Part shown: positions 5,704 to 9,696 of the stretch, piece after piece | How positions within the stretch are numbered: the first letter of the stretch is position 1 | Layout: every line of letters starts with the position of its first letter | NCBI GenBank assembly: GCA_003506995.1 | Contig: DNXB01000559.1 | Coordinates: forward strand, 8,650 to 18,345 | Direction of reading: 5' to 3' | Length of the DNA: 9,696 bases | DNA from: Verrucomicrobiales bacterium | GTDB taxonomy: Bacteria > Verrucomicrobiota > Verrucomicrobiia > Verrucomicrobiales > Verrucomicrobiaceae | The notes under the pieces: model-generated | Seen by the model: the letters and a program-made list of their open reading frames with translations, nothing else | Told to the model about the DNA's origin: nothing | Databases searched by the model: none | Made by a program: the position numbers and the translations under genes

Positions 5704-8700
5704 ATGACGCGCTACGTCCTTCTCAGCACCCTCTTTCTCACCTCCGCCTCCATCGCTCAAAACGACAGCAACGCGGGCAACGATGTCTCGGACAAGCCCA
5801 AGCTCGCGCCGGTCATGCAGTGGCGCTTCGATGACGCCACGGAACCCGGCCCGCGTGCGCCGACTTTTCCCGGCTTTGCCGCCACCAACACGGCCATGCT
5901 TTTCACCGGCGATGGCAAGAAGTCCGCCGTCGAGGTGAAGGACAGCGAGGCCCTGCGCTTTGGCCTGAACGACACGATCACCCTCGAAGCCTGGGTCAAA
6001 CCGGCGAACCTCACCGGCGCGCCCTACATCATCGGCAAGGGCCGCCTTGGCACGAAGGAGTTCGGCGCGAACAACCAAAACTACGCGCTGCGCCTGCAAG
6101 CTGGCAAAGATGGCGCGCAGATCGGCTTCCTCTTCGCCAGCGCCAGCGTGCCCGGCGGCGAGAAAGGCGAGTGGCATCGCTGGTGGTCGAAGGCGACGAT
6201 GCCGAACACCGGCTGGCACCACATCGCCGTCACCTACACCTTTGGCAAACCGAAGGGCATCAAAGGCTACATCGACGGCCGTGAGACGGACGGCGACTGG
6301 GACATCGGCGGTGCCACGGATCGTGCGCCGGTGACGGATGGCGATGCGCTTTTGATCGGCTCAGGCTACACCCGCGCTGCCACGCACTCCTTCAATGGCT
6401 GGCTCGACGACGTGGCCATCTATCGCGGCCCCATCGACCTCGACTCACTGAAGTCGCGCTATCGCTTCGTGCCGCCGCCGCCGCCCATCGCGAAGAAAGA
6501 TGTGCCCGCAGGCCGTGTGCTCGTGCAGCTCGCCGAAGAAGGCATGCCAAATGCCAGCGCCTGGCCCAGCGAACCGCCGAAAGTCGGCGAGACCTACACC
6601 GAGGACGTTTTCGGCTTCCTCGACGTGCCGCAGAAGTACGTCGATACCGGCGTGCGTGGTGAACGCCATGTACCCTTCTTGCTGCGTGCCGCTGCGAGCA
6701 TGACCTTCCCCAAAGGCAAGCATCGCCTGCTGCTGCGTGCGCGTGGGGCCACCAATCTCTACATCGACGGCAAGAACGTGCTCAACACGCCCTTCCCGCC
6801 GAACGACAGCGACGGTCATCATCTCGTCGCCGATCAGAAAGACTATCTCGATCTCGGCCCCGACTTCCGCTTTGTGCCGCCCGGCAATCGCGAAACTTGG
6901 TGTGAGATCATCGGCACCGGCAAACCGCAGTTCATCGTGCTGGAGACGCTGGTCGGCAGCTACGCGGGCAAAGCCGTCCGCCGTCCTGAACTTGGCGAAA
7001 CCATCGTCGCTTGGTCTCCCGAAGGCAGTGAATCGTGGAAACTGCTCACGCCGGGAAAACGCGAGGTGCCTTACACGGACGCTGGCTGGGCAGCTTACGA
7101 GTCCGAGCGCACCGCGCACTACGATCAGGTGAATACCAAAGCCCGTGCCGCCATGCGCGCGCAGTTTGACGGCTACTGGACGAAGCGCCGCGATGCCGCC
7201 AAGCAGTGGCTCGCCAAGTCCGAAGAAGTGAAAGTGCCCGAGCTGCCCAAGGGCTTCCCGAAAGGCAACGCCATCGACAACTTCATCGCCGCGAAGATCG
7301 CCATCGTGTCCGAACAGGCCACGCACAAAGGCAGCATCGACTTCTTCAAAGATGTGCAGCCGTTGTTTGAATCGAAGTGCATCGAATGCCATCGCGGTGC
7401 CAAGGCCAAAGGCGGCCTGAAGCTTGATGCGCTCGCCGATGCCCTCAAAGGCGGCGAATCCGACGGCGCGGCCATCGAACCCGGCAAACCGAAGCACAGC
7501 GCCCTGCTCACGCGCATCCTTTCTGATGACGAGGACGACATGATGCCGCCCAAAGGCGAACGCTTGAGCAAAGATCAAGTGGCCCTGCTCACCAAGTGGA
7601 TCGAAGAAGGCGCGAACTGGCCTGAGATCAAAGCGGATCACCTCACGCTCACGCAGCCTGCTGACGACCTCACCTTCCTGCGCCGCGTCACGCTCGACAC
7701 TGTCGGCGTGCCACCGTCGCTAGAAGAGATCGAGAGCTTCTTGGCCGACGTGAAACAAAGTTCTCAGTCCTCAGTGCTCAGTCCTCAGTCAAAAGGGCAA
7801 AAACTGAGCACTGAGCACTCCCCACTGAGCACTTCAGCCCGCTCCAGAGTGATCGACAAGCTCTTGAGTGATTCAAGGTGGGCCGATCATTGGATGGGCT
7901 ACTGGCAGGACGTGCTCGCGGAAAATCCTAACATCCTCAACCCCACGCTCAACAACACCGGCCCCTTCCGCTGGTGGCTCCACGAGTCGCTGAAGGACAA
8001 CAAGCCGATGGATTTCTTTGTCACCGAACTGCTCCGCCAAAAAGGCAGCGAGCGTCTCGGCGGACCGGCTGGCTTTGCCACCGCCTCGCAGAACGACGTG
8101 CCCATGGCCGCGAAGGGCACCATCGTCAGCGCCGCCTTCCTCGGCGTGGAAATGAAGTGCGCCCGTTGCCACGACTCACCCACGAACAAGTCCATGCAGG
8201 AAGATCTCTTCCAGCTCGCGGCCATGCTTGGTTCCAAGGAAATCGAGCTGCCACTCACGAGCAGCGTCAACATGGACCGCTTCAAGACACTGACGCGCAA
8301 GCCGCTCATCACCGTCTCGCTCAAGCCCGGCACCAAAGTGCAGGCGAAGTGGCCCTTCGCCGAGTTCTGCGATGAGAGCGCCGCCTCGCTCGCCAGCGAT
8401 CCGAAGGACTCTCGCGACCAGCTCGCCACCATGATCACCGCGCCGCAGAACGAACGCTTCGCGCAGGTCATCGCCAACCGCATTTGGTCACGCTTCATGG
8501 GCCGCGGCATCGTCGAGCCCGTCGATGACTGGGAGAAAGGCAAGCCCACGCATCCCGAGCTGCTCAAATGGTTGGGTCGTGAGTTCGTGCGCGGTGGTTA
8601 CGACATGAAGAAGCTCGCCCGCCTCATCCTCACCTCGAATGCTTATCAGCGCGCCACAGACACCGAGTTGAAGGAAACCAGCCCGCTCTATACCAGCCCC

Positions 8701-9432
8701 GCGCCGCGCCGCCTCTATGCCGAGCAGATCGTGGACAGCCTCTTCGCCGCCACCGGCAAACCTTTCCACACCGAAGAAGTCTGCCTCGACATCGACAACA
8801 CCCGCGACCTCAAAAACGCCATTCATCTCGGCAAACCGCATCGCAGTTGGATGCTCACCAGCACCAGCAACGAGCGCGACCGCCCCAGCCTTAACCTCCC
8901 GCGTATCCAGGCCGTCACCGACGTGCTCGGAGCCTTTGGCTGGCGCGGATCGCGTCAAGACCCCACCAGCAAACGCGATGCCGACCCCAACGTCCTCCAG
9001 CCCGCCATCCTCAGCAACGGCACCGTCGGCATCTGGCTCACCCGTTTGAGCGACGACCACGGCGTCACCCAGCTCGCCTTGAAGAAGCAGCCTATGGATC
9101 AATTCATCGACCAGCTCTTCCTCAAACTCCTCACCCGCCACCCCAGCGCCGAAGAGCGCGAGCTTTACACCAAGCATCTCTCCGAAGGCTACGACACTCG
9201 GTTAAATCATCAATCGCAAATCATAAGTCATAAATCAACACGCACCCGCACTCCTTATGTGAGCTGGTCCAACCACCTCGACGCCGAAGCCACCAACGTC
9301 CGCATGGCCCAGGAAGCCGCCGCCCGCGCAGGTGACAAACCCACCGACCGCCTCAACGCCGACTGGCGCCAGCGCCTCGAAGACATCCTCTGGGCCATGC
9401 TCAACGCGCCGGAGTGGGCCTTCAGCCCATAG
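5704..9432 (+). CDS. Secreted LamG / planctomycete cytochrome c (PSCyt1) / DUF1549 (PSCyt2) / DUF1553 (PSD1) protein
   Basis: The 1242-residue product begins with a signal peptide (MTRYVLLSTLFLTSASIA). Residues about 37-254 form a LamG/concanavalin-like domain (ITLEAWVKP, GWHHIAVTY, YIDGRE, GWLDDVAIYRG). Residues about 268-430 look like a PA14-type beta domain (LLLRARGATNLYIDG). A charged helical stretch follows (about 465-510). PSCyt1 covers about 545-640, with haem motif C559-I-E-C562-H563 and a probable axial methionine at 613/614 (DDMMPPKGE). DUF1549 spans about 657-900 with a second C819-A-R-C822-H823 motif, and DUF1553 spans about 917-1240. These proteins are abundant in Planctomycetota and Verrucomicrobiota and have been linked to polysaccharide breakdown, but the biochemical role is unknown. 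Two in-frame repeat insertions occur at residues 686-710 and 1168-1179. A DUF1501 gene, the frequent partner, does not follow. The ATG has no good Shine-Dalgarno but gives a complete signal peptide. Confidence 0.92.
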   Translation: MTRYVLLSTLFLTSASIAQNDSNAGNDVSDKPKLAPVMQWRFDDATEPGPRAPTFPGFAATNTAMLFTGDGKKSAVEVKDSEALRFGLNDTITLEAWVKPANLTGAPYIIGKGRLGTKEFGANNQNYALRLQAGKDGAQIGFLFASASVPGGEKGEWHRWWSKATMPNTGWHHIAVTYTFGKPKGIKGYIDGRETDGDWDIGGATDRAPVTDGDALLIGSGYTRAATHSFNGWLDDVAIYRGPIDLDSLKSRYRFVPPPPPIAKKDVPAGRVLVQLAEEGMPNASAWPSEPPKVGETYTEDVFGFLDVPQKYVDTGVRGERHVPFLLRAAASMTFPKGKHRLLLRARGATNLYIDGKNVLNTPFPPNDSDGHHLVADQKDYLDLGPDFRFVPPGNRETWCEIIGTGKPQFIVLETLVGSYAGKAVRRPELGETIVAWSPEGSESWKLLTPGKREVPYTDAGWAAYESERTAHYDQVNTKARAAMRAQFDGYWTKRRDAAKQWLAKSEEVKVPELPKGFPKGNAIDNFIAAKIAIVSEQATHKGSIDFFKDVQPLFESKCIECHRGAKAKGGLKLDALADALKGGESDGAAIEPGKPKHSALLTRILSDDEDDMMPPKGERLSKDQVALLTKWIEEGANWPEIKADHLTLTQPADDLTFLRRVTLDTVGVPPSLEEIESFLADVKQSSQSSVLSPQSKGQKLSTEHSPLSTSARSRVIDKLLSDSRWADHWMGYWQDVLAENPNILNPTLNNTGPFRWWLHESLKDNKPMDFFVTELLRQKGSERLGGPAGFATASQNDVPMAAKGTIVSAAFLGVEMKCARCHDSPTNKSMQEDLFQLAAMLGSKEIELPLTSSVNMDRFKTLTRKPLITVSLKPGTKVQAKWPFAEFCDESAASLASDPKDSRDQLATMITAPQNERFAQVIANRIWSRFMGRGIVEPVDDWEKGKPTHPELLKWLGREFVRGGYDMKKLARLILTSNAYQRATDTELKETSPLYTSPAPRRLYAEQIVDSLFAATGKPFHTEEVCLDIDNTRDLKNAIHLGKPHRSWMLTSTSNERDRPSLNLPRIQAVTDVLGAFGWRGSRQDPTSKRDADPNVLQPAILSNGTVGIWLTRLSDDHGVTQLALKKQPMDQFIDQLFLKLLTRHPSAEERELYTKHLSEGYDTRLNHQSQIISHKSTRTRTPYVSWSNHLDAEATNVRMAQEAAARAGDKPTDRLNADWRQRLEDILWAMLNAPEWAFSP
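7759..7833. repeat. Palindromic period-7 tract (CTCAGTN / ACTGAGC) inside the DUF1549 coding region
   Basis: Four heptamers CTCAGTC, CTCAGTG, CTCAGTC, CTCAGTC (7763-7790) are followed by an A-rich linker AAAAGGGCAAAA, then ACTGAGC, ACTGAGC, ACTCCCC, ACTGAGC, ACT (7803-7833). The two 31-base arms (7759-7789 and 7803-7833) are inverted matches at 25 of 31 positions. The tract is read in frame and encodes a Ser/Gln-rich stretch (residues about 686-710) between SLEEIESFLADVK and ARSRVIDKLLSDSRW, where family members normally have only a few residues. Only the third right-hand unit is degenerate. Confidence 0.88.
9205..9239. repeat. Period-7 tract (core AATCATA) inside the DUF1553 coding region
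   Basis: Five consecutive heptamers, AATCATC, AATCGCA, AATCATA, AGTCATA, AATCAAC, are read in frame as NHQSQIISHKST (residues 1168-1179). They sit between EGYDTR and YVSWSNHLDAEA, in a loop of variable length near the C-terminus. The A+T-rich tract contrasts sharply with the G+C-rich flanks, which supports a recent insertion or expansion. Confidence 0.8.
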
Positions 9433-9448
9433 AAGCCGATATCCGATC

Positions 9449-9691
9449 ATGTCTCCAAACCAAGTTGTGTGTCGGCAGTGCGGCAACACCATGCTCGTCA
9501 CAACCGCTGCCGAGACGGGAGGCTTTTGTGTGCCGTGTGCGAGTGGAACACGAAGCACTCTCGGAGTGGCCAAGAAACGATACGAAGCATTCTTGGAACG
9601 CACGAAGACCAGTCGGGCCATTTGGTCTGGCATTGTCAACAGGGTCCACTCCGCTTCTGGCGGAATACATGTGCTATTAACCCGGCAATAA
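9449..9691 (+). CDS. Small zinc-ribbon protein, possibly truncated
   Basis: An 80-residue product starts at ATG 9449, 16 bases after the haem-protein stop and on the same strand. It has a four-cysteine zinc ribbon, C8-R-Q-C11 and C27-V-P-C30, with TGGFCVPC preceding the second pair, then a basic helical stretch (KKRYEAFLERTK) and SRAIWSGIVNRVHSASGG. From memory, this N-terminal layout resembles proteins in which a zinc ribbon precedes a DUF4375/DMP19-type domain; that is unconfirmed. If the comparison holds, the C-terminal domain is missing here, because the frame ends at 9691 and the other two frames also stop at 9680 and 9696. It may therefore be a short functional protein or a truncated relic. 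The frame stays open upstream to 9332 inside the previous gene, but the ATG at 9449 gives the expected N-terminus. Function unknown. Confidence 0.55.
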   Translation: MSPNQVVCRQCGNTMLVTTAAETGGFCVPCASGTRSTLGVAKKRYEAFLERTKTSRAIWSGIVNRVHSASGGIHVLLTRQ

Positions 9692-9696
9692 AATAG

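Noticed and set aside
6445..7641. A 398-codon minus-strand open frame.
   Set aside because: It is antisense to the haem-protein gene, with no motifs; the plus-strand frame has a signal peptide, haem motifs and known domains.
7759..7833. CRISPR array.
   Set aside because: The units are 7 bases without spacers and form inverted arms; there are no 23-47-base direct repeats or cas genes.

Overview
The window looks like part of a Verrucomicrobiota (or, less likely, Planctomycetota) chromosome. The main reasons are a very large secreted protein combining LamG, a planctomycete-type cytochrome c domain, DUF1549 and DUF1553, a secreted esterase/SMP-30-type fusion, the absence of clear Shine-Dalgarno sequences, G+C near 60% in most genes, and many short palindromic and period-7 repeats. 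The phylum is inferred from family knowledge; no database search was run.

Layout. Positions 1-3440 are transcribed leftward. From right to left they hold a secreted esterase/propeller fusion (1668-3440), an enolase-superfamily dipeptide epimerase (511-1503) and the N-terminal 147 codons of an M20 metallopeptidase that runs off the left edge (1-441). A 272-bp divergent intergenic region (3441-3712), holding a long hairpin, separates these from a rightward secreted PQQ-type aldose dehydrogenase (3713-5092). That gene is followed by a REP-like hairpin and a strong intrinsic terminator. The 611 bp between 5092 and 5704 contains no intact gene: it holds the frameshifted tail of an IS630-type transposase, a double-hairpin repeat that abuts it, and a degenerate period-7 tract. 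I see nothing identifiable from about 5580 to 5703. The 1242-residue haem protein follows (5704-9432), then an 80-codon zinc-ribbon protein (9449-9691).

How the genes may work together. The epimerase and M20 peptidase are plausibly one cytoplasmic unit for salvaging or breaking down small (for example murein-derived) dipeptides. The esterase/propeller protein, the aldose dehydrogenase and the cytochrome-like protein all carry signal peptides and could act on extracytoplasmic sugars or polysaccharides. However, the propeller seems to lack lactonase metal ligands, so a complete aldose-to-aldonate pathway is not proven.

The most unusual layer is repeats. Four tracts have a strict 7-bp period but unrelated cores (CATTCNN, CCGAANT, CTCAGTN/ACTGAGC, AATCATA). 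Two of them lie in frame inside the haem-protein gene. In both, the units that would place a stop codon in the gene's frame if perfect are the ones that have diverged. A third supplies the stop codon of the epimerase gene. Separate REP/BIME-like hairpins, with GGAG or GTAG next to the stem, occur at 1558-1666 and 5103-5124.
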